A stretch of DNA of 64,000 nt from Hungatella sp. (GTDB taxonomy: Bacteria > Bacillota > Clostridia > Lachnospirales > Lachnospiraceae). The stretch spans positions 1 through 64,000 of the forward strand of contig JAAWHU010000003.1 of NCBI GenBank assembly GCA_022796015.1, read 5' to 3'. Below, piece by piece: positions 18,818 to 27,670 of this stretch (position 1 is the first letter of the stretch; each line of letters begins with the position of its first letter). The translations under genes and the position numbers were made by a program. The notes beneath the pieces are model-generated. The model saw only the letters and a list, made by a program, of their open reading frames with translations. It was not told where the DNA came from and did not search any database.

Positions 18818-19774
18818 ATGGGGAAGAAATGTATAGGTGTGGATGTGGGAGGAACCAGTGTGAAGCTGGGGCTGTTTGAGACCAGCGGAGAGCTTCTTAA
18901 GAAGTGGGAGATTCCTACCAGGAAGGAAGAGCAGGGCAAGTATATTATCGGGGATGTGGCCGACTCCATCCGCCAGGTTCTTGCGGCAGAGATTGCAGGG
19001 GAGAGCATTGCCCTGAACGATATAGCAGGAGTAGGCATGGGAGTGCCGGGGCCGATTATGCCCGATGGATATGTGGAAGTATGTGTGAATCTTGGCTGGA
19101 GGGAAAAGTATCCTGCCAGAGAGTTAAGCGATGCCCTGGACGGAGTTCCGGTGCAGTGCGGCAATGATGCCAATGTAGCAGCCCTGGGCGAGATGTGGCA
19201 GGGCGGCGGAAAAGGTTTTAAAGATATTGTTATGATAACCTTGGGCACCGGCGTGGGAGGAGGCGTAATTCTGGGCGAGAAGATCGTCACGGGAAGGCAC
19301 GGCCTTGGAGGAGAGATCGGACACATCCACGTGAGGGAGGAAGAGACCGAGCACTGCAACTGCGGGGGCGTAGGGTGCTTAGAGCAGGTGGCTTCGGCTA
19401 CGGGAATTGCCAGGGAGGCCAGAAGAAAGATGGATGCATGTGATATTCCGTCGGCGCTTCGCAGGGCAGGCAGCCAGGTGACGGCCAAGGATGTGCTTGA
19501 CGCGGCAAAAGAAGGAGATACTCTGGCTCTGGAGGTCATGGAGGTGGTGGGACATTATCTCGGCATGGCTCTGGCGTCCCTAGCCCTTACCGTGGACCCG
19601 GAGATGTTTGTCATCGGAGGAGGCGTGTCCAAGGCAGGCCAGTACCTTATTGAGGTGCTTAACCGCCATTACGCCCATTTCATGCCCATCTCCGAAAACA
19701 GGGGAACTATAGGCTTGGCAAAGCTTGGCAATGACGCAGGAATCTACGGCGCAGCAAGGCTGGTGCTGGATTGA
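18818..19774 (+). CDS. glcK: ROK-family glucokinase
   Basis: This 318-aa cytosolic kinase should phosphorylate glucose released from imported oligosaccharides. The ATP-binding GVDVGGTSVKLGLF is at the N-terminus, the catalytic Asp lies in QCGNDANVAALGE, and the ROK zinc motif reads EIGHIHVREEETEHCNCGG, then CLEQ. GGAGAGGAG precedes the ATG. With pgi and tkt nearby it fits central carbon flow. A related ROK hexokinase specificity cannot be excluded. Confidence 0.92.
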   Translation: MGKKCIGVDVGGTSVKLGLFETSGELLKKWEIPTRKEEQGKYIIGDVADSIRQVLAAEIAGESIALNDIAGVGMGVPGPIMPDGYVEVCVNLGWREKYPARELSDALDGVPVQCGNDANVAALGEMWQGGGKGFKDIVMITLGTGVGGGVILGEKIVTGRHGLGGEIGHIHVREEETEHCNCGGVGCLEQVASATGIAREARRKMDACDIPSALRRAGSQVTAKDVLDAAKEGDTLALEVMEVVGHYLGMALASLALTVDPEMFVIGGGVSKAGQYLIEVLNRHYAHFMPISENRGTIGLAKLGNDAGIYGAARLVLD

Positions 19775-19818
19775 TTGTTTCGGCACGCTCTGGGGAGTAA
19801 GTATGCAGGAGGGGGATT

Positions 19819-21486
19819 ATGGAATACAACAAAAGAAAAACCATTGTTATCGGGCATAAGAATCCGGACACAGACTCCATATGTTCCGCCATATGTTATG
19901 CCAACCTTAAGGCAAAGGCTACGGGCCTGGAATATGTGCCGGGCCGGGCAGGCCAGGTGAATGAAGAGACCCAGTTTGTCCTGGATTATTTTGGAGTGGA
20001 GGCGCCCAAGCTGGTAGGCCATGTAAGGACTGAGGTAAGAGATATTGAAGTTCGGGAGACCAAGGGCGTCGAGAAGAATATCTCACTGAAAAAGGCCTGG
20101 ACCATTATGCAGGCAGCCAATGTGGTGACTCTTCCGGCAGTGACCGAGGATGGAATGCTGGAAGGCCTCATCACCGTAGGCGACATTACCAAGTCCTATA
20201 TGAATGTGTATGACAGCAGCATTTTGTCAAAGGCTAACACCCAGTATTCCAATATTATCGAGACCGTGGAGGGCGACTTGATCGTGGGAGATGCCCAGGC
20301 CTATTTTTCAGAGGGCAAGGTGCTTATAGCGGCGGCCAACCCGGATCTTATGGAGTACTATATCAATAAAAATGATCTGGTAATTCTGGGCAACCGGTAT
20401 GAATCCCAACTGTGCGCCATCGAGATGGAGGCGGCCTGCATCATTGTCTGTGAAGGCGCCGGAGTGTCCATGACCATCAAAAAGCTGGCTGAACAGCGGG
20501 GCTGTACGGTAATTGCCACGGCCTACGACACTTATACGGTGGCCCGCCTGGTAAACCAGAGTATGCCTATCAGCTATTTTATGAAGACCGAGAATCTCAT
20601 TACCTTTGAGGAGAGCGATGTGATCGATGAGATCAAGGACGTTATGGCCAGCAAGCGTCACCGTGACTTTCCCATTCTGGACAAACACGGCAGATACAAG
20701 GGCATGATTTCCAGGCGCAACCTTTTGGGTGCTCAGGGTAAGATGCTGATTTTGGTGGATCACAATGAGAAGAGTCAGGCAGTGGATGGAATTGAGAATG
20801 CCAGGATCATGGAGATCATAGATCACCACAGGCTGGGAACCATCGAGACCATATCACCGGTATTTTTCAGGAATCAGCCTTTAGGCTGCACGGCCACCAT
20901 TGTGTATCAGATGTATCAGGAGTCAGGAGCGGATGTGGATAAAACCACAGCCGGACTTTTGTGCAGCGCCATAATCTCCGATACCCTTTTGTTTCGTTCC
21001 CCCACCTGTACGGAGGTGGACAAGAGAGCCGCCCTGGAGCTGGCCGCCATTGCCGGGATTCAGATTGACGAGTATGCCGGAGAGATGTTCACGGCGGGAA
21101 GCAATCTGAAGAGCAAGACAGATGAGGAGATCTTCTATCAGGATTTCAAGCGGTTTACTGCGGGAAAGGTCTCCTTTGGCGTGGGACAGATCAGTTCTTT
21201 GAATCTGCAGGAGCTGGAGACATTAAGGGACCGGCTTCTTCCCTACATAGTGGAGGCCCACAAGCAGCAGAGAGGGGTGGATATGATGTTCTTTATGCTC
21301 ACTAATATTCTGGATGAATCCACAATGCTGATCTGTGAGGGGGCAGGGTCAAAAAAGATGATTGTCAATGCCTTCCACATAGAAGACGATGGAAAGGATG
21401 CCAGGAGCAGTGTGGTGATGCTTCCGGGCGTGGTATCCCGCAAGAAGCAGCTCATACCGGCCATCGGTATGGCGCTTCAGGTATGA
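19819..21486 (+). CDS. CBS/DRTGG-regulated manganese-dependent inorganic pyrophosphatase
   Basis: This 555-aa family II pyrophosphatase hydrolyses PPi and is controlled by adenine nucleotides. The DHH domain is split: IGHKNPDTDSICSAI at the N-terminus, then a CBS domain (about 70-125), a DRTGG insert (about 130-245, ending near a second CBS at about 250-305), then the rest of the DHH core with MEIIDHHRLG and a DHHA2 domain. This inserted regulatory module is typical of clostridial enzymes. AGGAGGGG precedes the ATG. It follows glcK by 44 bases. Confidence 0.93.
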   Translation: MEYNKRKTIVIGHKNPDTDSICSAICYANLKAKATGLEYVPGRAGQVNEETQFVLDYFGVEAPKLVGHVRTEVRDIEVRETKGVEKNISLKKAWTIMQAANVVTLPAVTEDGMLEGLITVGDITKSYMNVYDSSILSKANTQYSNIIETVEGDLIVGDAQAYFSEGKVLIAAANPDLMEYYINKNDLVILGNRYESQLCAIEMEAACIIVCEGAGVSMTIKKLAEQRGCTVIATAYDTYTVARLVNQSMPISYFMKTENLITFEESDVIDEIKDVMASKRHRDFPILDKHGRYKGMISRRNLLGAQGKMLILVDHNEKSQAVDGIENARIMEIIDHHRLGTIETISPVFFRNQPLGCTATIVYQMYQESGADVDKTTAGLLCSAIISDTLLFRSPTCTEVDKRAALELAAIAGIQIDEYAGEMFTAGSNLKSKTDEEIFYQDFKRFTAGKVSFGVGQISSLNLQELETLRDRLLPYIVEAHKQQRGVDMMFFMLTNILDESTMLICEGAGSKKMIVNAFHIEDDGKDARSSVVMLPGVVSRKKQLIPAIGMALQV

Positions 21487-21505
21487 AAACAAAAAGGAGG
21501 ACTTT

Positions 21506-21784
21506 ATGACGTTTATTTATCCGGCAGTGTTTGTTCCCCACAAGGAAGACAAAGGATATCATGCATATTTCCCTGACTTGGAGGGATGCCAGGCGGATGG
21601 CCCTGATCTGGAGGATACTATGGATGAGGCAAGAGAGGCGGCCCGCAGCTGGATTATGGTGGAGCTGGAGGAGGAATCTCCTGTCTTTCCGGAAGTCAGC
21701 CATCACGAGGATTTAAACCTCGGACCGGAGGAATTCGTGCGCCAGGTGATGATCGTCATAAAGCTGCTTCCGGATAACGATTAG
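21506..21784 (+). CDS. HicB-like protein without a HicA partner
   Basis: This 92-aa protein has the HicB N-terminal fold: YPAVFVPHKEDKGYHAYFPDLEGCQADGPDLEDTM is spread across residues 4-40, with the typical FPDLEGC and DAxxxAREAAR pattern. The C-terminus lacks a clear DNA-binding HTH or ribbon-helix-helix. No HicA toxin lies on either side: upstream is the pyrophosphatase and 19 bases downstream is a flavin reductase. It is either a solitary antitoxin relic or a repurposed HicB-fold protein. AAAAAGGAGG precedes the ATG. Confidence 0.75.
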   Translation: MTFIYPAVFVPHKEDKGYHAYFPDLEGCQADGPDLEDTMDEAREAARSWIMVELEEESPVFPEVSHHEDLNLGPEEFVRQVMIVIKLLPDND

Positions 21785-21803
21785 ACAGGAGGAGAGGCAG
21801 GAG

Positions 21804-22397
21804 ATGACTCATTCAAAGGAAATGTGGAAACCAGGGAACATGCTCTATCCCGTACCCGTGGTTATGGTAAGCTGTCAAATTCCCGGCGAGACACCTAATA
21901 TTATCACTGTGGCATGGGCCGGCACCGTTTGCTCCGACCCGGTGATGCTGTCTGTTTCCGTGAGAAAGGAACGGCATAGCCATAGAATTCTTAAAGAGAC
22001 CGGAGAGTTTGTAGTGAATCTGGTGACAAAGGATCTGGTCTATGCCACAGATTACTGCGGGGTAAAATCAGGCCGGGATGTGGATAAGTTTAAAGAGATG
22101 AACTTAACCCCGCTGCCTTCCAATCATATTAAGACGCCTGGGATCCTGGAAAGCCCGGTAAATCTGGAATGCAGGGTAACTCAGATTCTGGAGCTGGGCA
22201 GCCATGATCTGTTCCTGGCCCAGGTGGTAGGTGTTGCCGTGGACAGTGAATTCATAGACGATGCAGGCAAATTCCATCTCAACGACACCAAACTGGTAGC
22301 CTACTCCCACGGCGAGTATTTTGAACTGGGGGAAAAGCTTGGCAAGTTTGGTTATTCCGTCCAGAAAAAACCACAGAAAGGGACAAAAGGAAGATGA
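21804..22397 (+). CDS. Flavin reductase-like domain protein (FMN-binding)
   Basis: This 197-aa protein has the flavin reductase split-barrel fold. The typical start VPVVMVSCQIPGETPNIITV is followed by AWAGTVCSDPVMLSVSVRKE and GEFVVNL. Such proteins use NAD(P)H-linked flavin chemistry. The native electron partner is unknown. AGGAGGAGA precedes the ATG. Its stop overlaps the shikimate kinase start by four bases, so the pair is translationally coupled. Confidence 0.85.
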   Translation: MTHSKEMWKPGNMLYPVPVVMVSCQIPGETPNIITVAWAGTVCSDPVMLSVSVRKERHSHRILKETGEFVVNLVTKDLVYATDYCGVKSGRDVDKFKEMNLTPLPSNHIKTPGILESPVNLECRVTQILELGSHDLFLAQVVGVAVDSEFIDDAGKFHLNDTKLVAYSHGEYFELGEKLGKFGYSVQKKPQKGTKGR

Positions 22398-22930
22398 CGC
22401 AGAAGGACAGGAATATTACATTGGTGGGAATGCCATCCTCCGGGAAAAGCACGGTTGGAGTTCTTCTGGCCAAGCGCCTGGGATTTTCCTTTATTGATGT
22501 GGATATTTTGATTCAGGAGAAGGAACGGCGTCTGTTAAAGGAGATTATTGCCCAGGAAGGCCAGGAGGGATTCCTGGCTGTGGAGAACCGGGTCAATGCC
22601 TCTCTGGAGGCAGACCGCGCCGTGATTGCACCTGGAGGAAGTGTGATCTACGGAAAAGAGGCTATGGAGCATCTCAGCCGGATCAGCACCATCGTATATC
22701 TGAAGGTAAGCTATCAAGAGGTAGAGAGAAGGCTGGGTAGCCTGGTGGACCGGGGGGTGGTGCTCAAAGACGGCATGACACTTCTTGACCTGTATAACGA
22801 GAGAGTTCCCTACTATGAGAAATATGCGGATATTACCGTGGATGAGGAGGGGCAGACTGCCGGAGAAACCGTGGATTGTCTTAGAAGAATCATGGAAAAA
22901 AGGCTTGGAATGAACAGCGGAGAGTGGTGA
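22394..22930 (+). CDS. aroK: Shikimate kinase-like P-loop kinase
   Basis: This 178-aa kinase should phosphorylate shikimate at the 3-OH in aromatic amino acid synthesis. Walker A is GMPSSGKSTVG, and the substrate-binding Asp is in FIDVDILIQE. The usual GGG motif appears as APGGSVIYG, a variant, so a related substrate is possible. The ATG overlaps the preceding stop. The stop codon TGA forms the loop of the terminator hairpin. Confidence 0.75.
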   Translation: MTQKDRNITLVGMPSSGKSTVGVLLAKRLGFSFIDVDILIQEKERRLLKEIIAQEGQEGFLAVENRVNASLEADRAVIAPGGSVIYGKEAMEHLSRISTIVYLKVSYQEVERRLGSLVDRGVVLKDGMTLLDLYNERVPYYEKYADITVDEEGQTAGETVDCLRRIMEKRLGMNSGEW

Positions 22931-22945
22931 CCACTCTCCGCTGTT
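22913..22945. terminator. Bidirectional terminator spanning the aroK stop codon
   Basis: AACAGCGGAGAGTGG (22913-22927) pairs perfectly over 15 bp with CCACTCTCCGCTGTT (22931-22945). The loop is TGA, the aroK stop codon. TTT follows. It separates aroK from the convergent gene ending at 22952. Confidence 0.85.
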
Positions 22946-22951
22946 TATTGG

Positions 22952-23428
22952 TTACAGCATCTCCATATAGGCCAGAAGCTTGTCCAGTACCTCCAGCCCG
23001 TAATGAAGGGCTACGGCCAGTATTGCAAGAGACAGAAGAAGGAAGATCAGCTTATAGAGCAGATATGCCTTGGCAAAATCCCGCCTTGGTCCCTTGGAGG
23101 GACTTAAGGCCAGAATGATCAGGTAGATCCAGCCGATCATGGGAATATTCATACACATAAAGGTGACAAACCATCGATGGACAGGCACAAAGGGCTGATA
23201 CTTTGCTTTCCGAGGGCCTGGGGAAGGGGGCCCCTCTTGCTGAGAGAGTTCCTTGTCTTCCTCCACAGGAGGATTCGGAAGAGGACTGACGGCATGGATA
23301 TTCTCGGCTGTTTCGGGTGCAGGGTCAGGACCGGCTGAAGGGATCTCCTGTACATGGGGGTCATAAGTTTTGTCTATGCCGGCAGCCGGGGCCGCTGCTT
23401 TTTTTTGATGTGCTGGCTGTGTATTCAA
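22952..23428 (-). CDS. Proline-rich membrane protein following a class A PBP
   Basis: I do not recognise this 158-aa protein. The first 75 residues are Pro/Ala/Glu-rich and look disordered. Two hydrophobic segments follow at about 88-108 (FVTFMCMNIPMIGWIYLIIL) and 122-145 (LLYKLIFLLLSLAILAVAL). Its ATG overlaps the stop of the upstream PBP gene by four bases, so the two are translated together. A role as a small partner of the PBP in wall synthesis is a reasonable inference. Confidence 0.7.
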   Translation of the reverse strand: MNTQPAHQKKAAAPAAGIDKTYDPHVQEIPSAGPDPAPETAENIHAVSPLPNPPVEEDKELSQQEGPPSPGPRKAKYQPFVPVHRWFVTFMCMNIPMIGWIYLIILALSPSKGPRRDFAKAYLLYKLIFLLLSLAILAVALHYGLEVLDKLLAYMEML

Positions 23429-26400
23429 GGTTCATTCCTCCCGGGTCCGTAAGATGGTATATCGCTCCAGTAGTACCGCTCTGTCTGATAAAGCCGATAA
23501 AGGTCCTGCTGCTGCCTGGCCCCCTGGGTGAGGGCATTGGATTTTTCCTGAGCCTCATAAGAATTCCACTGGGATTCCGAGGGAAGGGTACGGACTCGCC
23601 TGATGGCATTTTCCAGGCGTGTCTGATAGGCCGTCGTGTCGGTATAGCCGTACAGTTCTCCTAGCTTGGCGATGGCGGTGGTAATCAGGGTATCGGTATC
23701 GGAAGAACGGTAGTTCATGGCTTCCAACATTCCGAGGACTGTCTCAAAGGCAGTGATCCGGTCCTGAATCTCCTGATTTTTTCGGTTGATCTCCGCCTGC
23801 TGGTCTGCTTTGCGGCGTTCCTGCTGCTTCAGGAGCGCCTGCTTTTCTTCATAGACCCGGATGGACTCGGACATGGTGTCAATAATATGGACAAACTCCT
23901 GCCATCTGGTCTCCGTGCGGTCAAAGAGCTCCTTGCGCACGTCCCCGCTTTCCAGCTGGTTCAGCTTTTCCGATATCACTTGATGCTTGGAACGGATCTC
24001 CTCCACATCGGCGGCGGAATCAATGGTCTCCTTCTCAAAGGCGGTTACCAGTTCGTTGAGCTCATTAATAAGACGCTGTTGAGATTTGTCTGCCAGGGTC
24101 TGCTGGGCTCTAAGCTGGGAACTGGTGCTGAAATAATCTGTCAAATTGGTGCCGGCAGTAACCTCCGGCTCTATGTACAGCCCGCCTTCCAGCCGTGTGA
24201 CGGCCGGTGCAGGAATGGGAACCGGTTCCTGGGGAAGCTCTGGAGGAGGTAAAACGGGTTCGGCAGATGCTTCCACGGATTGGCTGTTGTCAGGAGGCTC
24301 TATGCCGGGGCCTACGGGAATCTCCGGCTCCGGGGGTTTGGGGCGATCCTCCGGGGCAACCATTCCCGGGCCTCCCGGCTGGCGGGGATCATAGTCAGGT
24401 ATGGGGTGGTTCTTATGGGGGCCATCCAGGTCAGAGTCTTCTGCCTGGATATGGATGCCGGGGCCGGCCGCCTTGTGCATGAAGTAGACCCCTTTTTGTG
24501 CCTTCAGGGAAGCTCTGGTATAGACGGCCTCCTGGGAGGCCAAAATCTCCGGCTCCGCAATTACGGTATTCATAATCCCGCGGGATTCGGCTTCCTCCCT
24601 GGTGATACAGGTGAGCGTAGGATGAAGCCTTTGCCCTGTAACGGAATCGTAGGTATCCTTTACCACGGTTTCAGGTCGCTCCCAGTCCCAGGGCTCCAAT
24701 TCCTCATGAAGATCATTCATGACATTTTTCCAGATTACCCCCGCATAGGTGCTGCCGAAGATGCCCGGCATGGCCCTGGGGGTGTCATAACCTACCCACA
24801 CGGCTCCCGTATAGTACCGGGTATATCCGCAGAACCAGGTGTCTTTGCTGCTGTTGGTGGTTCCTGTTTTTCCCGCTGCCGGCATACCTCCCTTTAATCC
24901 AAGCCCCCTTCCGGTGCCGTAAGGAGCGGTCATGGTGCCTTTTAAAATATCGGTCAGCATATATGCCGTGTCGGAGCCGTAGACCTGCCTTGTAATCGGG
25001 GGAATGCGGGAAGTAAGAACGCCCTCTCTTTCATGCTCAATTCTTACAATACAAGTGCTGTCATTGTAGATTCCCCCGTTGGCCAGGGTGCTGAATCCCT
25101 TTGCCATATCCACTACACGGACTCCGGTAGTAAATCCGCCGATGCTTAAGGAGGCAACTCCGTTGTCCACATAGGTGAGACGGTGAAACTGCATATTGTC
25201 AAGATAGGATAGCCCCGTATCAATACCGATATCCTCAAGGACCTGCCATGCCACCGTGTTGAGGCTTCGGTTCAGGGCTTCTCTCACGGTAACGGGGCCG
25301 TGATAACCGCCGCCGCTGTTGGAGGGGCCATCCTCCCACTTGTGGTCGTCAATGATGCGGGAGGGATAGTATTCTCCTGTGTCGAAGGCCGGCCCATAGT
25401 CTATGAGAGGCTTGATGGTGCTGCCTGGCTGCCTGGCGCTTAGGTAGGCACGGTTAAACTGATCCTCGGTTCCTCTGCCTCCCACTACGGCGACAATATA
25501 GTTGGTCTGGTTGTCCACTATGGCGGCCGCTCCCTGAAGGGCAAACTTGCCGTTGTCCTGGAGTTCCGTGAAGGAAGAGAGGACTTCATCTAAGCGGGCC
25601 TGGGCCATGGCCTGAATATCCTGATCCAGGGCCGTGTAGATTCGGTACCCGCCGTTGCGGATGGAATCATTCTTCTCGTTGTAGACGGCAGTGTAGTGCT
25701 CCATATAGCTCTCGTAATCTTCCTTATCCTTGAAGGTGTACTGGAAGGGGAACTCCTCCTGCTTCATAAGCTCCAGGGAGGCGCAGTGGATGGCATAGCT
25801 GGTTAGGTAGCTGTCATCCGTTCCCTCCTGCTGTTCCTGAATAATGCGCAGAGAATGGCTGGAGGCTTTTTCATATTCTTCCTGGGAGAGCATGTCCACC
25901 TCCACCATGCTTTTTAATACTTCATTCCTCTTTTTTAAAGCCGCTTCCGGGTGGGTAATGGGATCATAGGCAGATGGGCTGTTGCTGATACCCACTAAAA
26001 CGGCGGCCTCATGGACTTCCAGATCCGCAGCATCCTTGCCGAAATAATAGCGGCTTGCAGCCTGGACTCCATAGCATTGATGGCCGTAGAAGTTGGTATT
26101 GCAGTAAAACTCCATAATGTCAGCTTTAGAATAGACTTTTTCGATTTCAGGAGCCAGAAGGATCTCTACCATCTTCCGGGTAAAGGTCTGTTCCTGGGTC
26201 AGATAGGTGTTCTTAATGATCTGCTGGGTAATGGTGCTGCCGCCCTGGGTGATAGCGCCCCGGTGCTTTACCAGAGCAAGGCCGGCCCGGGCAGTGGCGA
26301 TCCAGTCCACGCCGCTGTGTGTTTTGAAACGGCGGTCTTCCTGGGCGATATAGGCATTCTGCAGGTTTAAACTGATATCTGAGATATCCACGTATTCATA

Positions 26401-26691
26401 GTGGCCTGCATTAATCAGCCCGATTCTTTTCCCATTCTTATCAAAGATTTCCGTATCGGAGAGCATGCTGAAATCATCCCGCTTCATCTGGGCAAGGGTA
26501 TCATAGGCCACCTGGCGGCTTTGCTCCAGATAGGGCTTTACTTTGATAAAGACAACCGTACCGCCTATGAGACAGACGATGAACAAAATAGTCACAGTCT
26601 CAAGAAGGCACTGAAGGAGCCAGCCCACAGCTCCCAGTATGCTGAAAACCATACCGAAAAATATGCGGACGAATTTTTTAATAAAATTCAT
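23425..26691 (-). CDS. Class A penicillin-binding protein (PBP1A type) with a long C-terminal tail
   Basis: This bifunctional wall synthase of 1088 aa polymerises and cross-links peptidoglycan outside the membrane. One N-terminal membrane segment is present. The GT51 domain carries EDRRFKTHSGVDW and GGSTITQQIIKN. The transpeptidase has the catalytic SxxK in RQPGSTIKPL, SxN in RSLNTVA and KTG in AAGKTGTTNS. After about 700 residues comes a Pro-rich stretch and then a helical, coiled-coil-like tail. Typical family length is 700-900, so the tail is large. I chose ATG 26691 because GAGGA lies before it and the hydrophobic start follows immediately. A small proline-rich membrane protein is coupled downstream. 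Confidence 0.92.
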   Translation of the reverse strand: MNFIKKFVRIFFGMVFSILGAVGWLLQCLLETVTILFIVCLIGGTVVFIKVKPYLEQSRQVAYDTLAQMKRDDFSMLSDTEIFDKNGKRIGLINAGHYEYVDISDISLNLQNAYIAQEDRRFKTHSGVDWIATARAGLALVKHRGAITQGGSTITQQIIKNTYLTQEQTFTRKMVEILLAPEIEKVYSKADIMEFYCNTNFYGHQCYGVQAASRYYFGKDAADLEVHEAAVLVGISNSPSAYDPITHPEAALKKRNEVLKSMVEVDMLSQEEYEKASSHSLRIIQEQQEGTDDSYLTSYAIHCASLELMKQEEFPFQYTFKDKEDYESYMEHYTAVYNEKNDSIRNGGYRIYTALDQDIQAMAQARLDEVLSSFTELQDNGKFALQGAAAIVDNQTNYIVAVVGGRGTEDQFNRAYLSARQPGSTIKPLIDYGPAFDTGEYYPSRIIDDHKWEDGPSNSGGGYHGPVTVREALNRSLNTVAWQVLEDIGIDTGLSYLDNMQFHRLTYVDNGVASLSIGGFTTGVRVVDMAKGFSTLANGGIYNDSTCIVRIEHEREGVLTSRIPPITRQVYGSDTAYMLTDILKGTMTAPYGTGRGLGLKGGMPAAGKTGTTNSSKDTWFCGYTRYYTGAVWVGYDTPRAMPGIFGSTYAGVIWKNVMNDLHEELEPWDWERPETVVKDTYDSVTGQRLHPTLTCITREEAESRGIMNTVIAEPEILASQEAVYTRASLKAQKGVYFMHKAAGPGIHIQAEDSDLDGPHKNHPIPDYDPRQPGGPGMVAPEDRPKPPEPEIPVGPGIEPPDNSQSVEASAEPVLPPPELPQEPVPIPAPAVTRLEGGLYIEPEVTAGTNLTDYFSTSSQLRAQQTLADKSQQRLINELNELVTAFEKETIDSAADVEEIRSKHQVISEKLNQLESGDVRKELFDRTETRWQEFVHIIDTMSESIRVYEEKQALLKQQERRKADQQAEINRKNQEIQDRITAFETVLGMLEAMNYRSSDTDTLITTAIAKLGELYGYTDTTAYQTRLENAIRRVRTLPSESQWNSYEAQEKSNALTQGARQQQDLYRLYQTERYYWSDIPSYGPGRNEP

Positions 26692-26877
26692 GACATAAAT
26701 CCTCGTCTTTCTGTGTTTTACATGGCTGTCATACAGCACTTCTATCCTGTATTATAAAACAAAATCAAGGAAATGTCATAAAATTTATGAAATTTTTGTT
26801 GATTTTCTTGAAACCTTATGGAAGATGCTATAAGATGGAGTTAAAATGGAGAGCTTCAAAAAGGAGGAAATGATTGT

Positions 26878-27561
26878 ATGCAGTATCGGGTGCTTGGAGA
26901 TACCATGCCGGCGGTGGAGATTATGTTTGAGGCGCCGGGGGAAGGGATGTTTACTCAGTCCGGAGGTATGGCGTGGATGACGGATGGAATTGATATGGAT
27001 ACCAATACAAAGGGCGGCCTTATGAAGGGCCTGGGCCGTATGTTTGCAGGGGAATCTCTGTTTATGGCTACTTACCGGGCAAGGAGGGCAGGGGCGGTGA
27101 TTGCCTTTGCCTCTACGGTGGCGGGGCGGATTCTGCCTGTTGATGCGGGGGCAGGAGGCCTTATCTGTCAGAAGGGAGCATTTTTGTGCGCCCAGGAAAG
27201 CGTGAACCTGGATATTACCTTTACAAAGAAATTTTCTGCAGGGCTCTTTGGCGGGGAGGGCTTTATCCTTCAGGATATAAGCGGCCAGGGGATGGCATTT
27301 CTGGAGATCGACGGAGATATGGTGGAGAAGGTTCTGGCGCCGGGCGAGGTACTTAAGGTGGACACCGGCAATGTGGTGGCCTTTGAAAGAAGCGTAGGGT
27401 ATGAGATCGAGATGGTAAAAGGCCTGGGCAACATCTTTTTCGGCGGCGAGGGCTTGTTCCTCACTAAGCTTACAGGGCCGGGAAGGATCATCCTTCAGAC
27501 TCAGAACATGGCGGAGTTTGCCGGCCGGATCGCGCGGTTTATTCCCGTCAGCGGGAAGTAA
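26878..27561 (+). CDS. AIM24 / TIGR00266-family protein
   Basis: This 227-aa protein has the AIM24 beta-barrel pattern: YRVLGDTMPAVEIMFEAPGE at the N-terminus, GGMAWMTDGIDMDT, and an abundance of Gly-rich strands to the end (GLGNIFFGGEGLFLTKLTGPG). The family is widespread, and its biochemical role in bacteria is not established. AAAAAGGAGG lies before the ATG. It stands alone, convergent with the M20 amidohydrolase and divergent from the PBP. Confidence 0.88.
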   Translation: MQYRVLGDTMPAVEIMFEAPGEGMFTQSGGMAWMTDGIDMDTNTKGGLMKGLGRMFAGESLFMATYRARRAGAVIAFASTVAGRILPVDAGAGGLICQKGAFLCAQESVNLDITFTKKFSAGLFGGEGFILQDISGQGMAFLEIDGDMVEKVLAPGEVLKVDTGNVVAFERSVGYEIEMVKGLGNIFFGGEGLFLTKLTGPGRIILQTQNMAEFAGRIARFIPVSGK

Positions 27562-27578
27562 AATCATAAGGACAAAAG

Positions 27579-27622
27579 CCCCGGAGCGTGTCAGAAAGCA
27601 ATTTTCAGACACGCTTCGGGCC
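27579..27622. terminator. Hairpin between convergent genes
   Basis: GCCCCGGAGCGTGTC (27579-27593) pairs with GACACGCTTCGGGCC (27608-27622), apart from small mismatches. No long T run follows, so it may act as a weak bidirectional terminator or an mRNA 3'-end stabiliser. Confidence 0.5.
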
Positions 27623-27670
27623 AAGCCGGAGGCCGGCATCCCGGCAGAATTTTTGGCGGCAGAACCCCTG

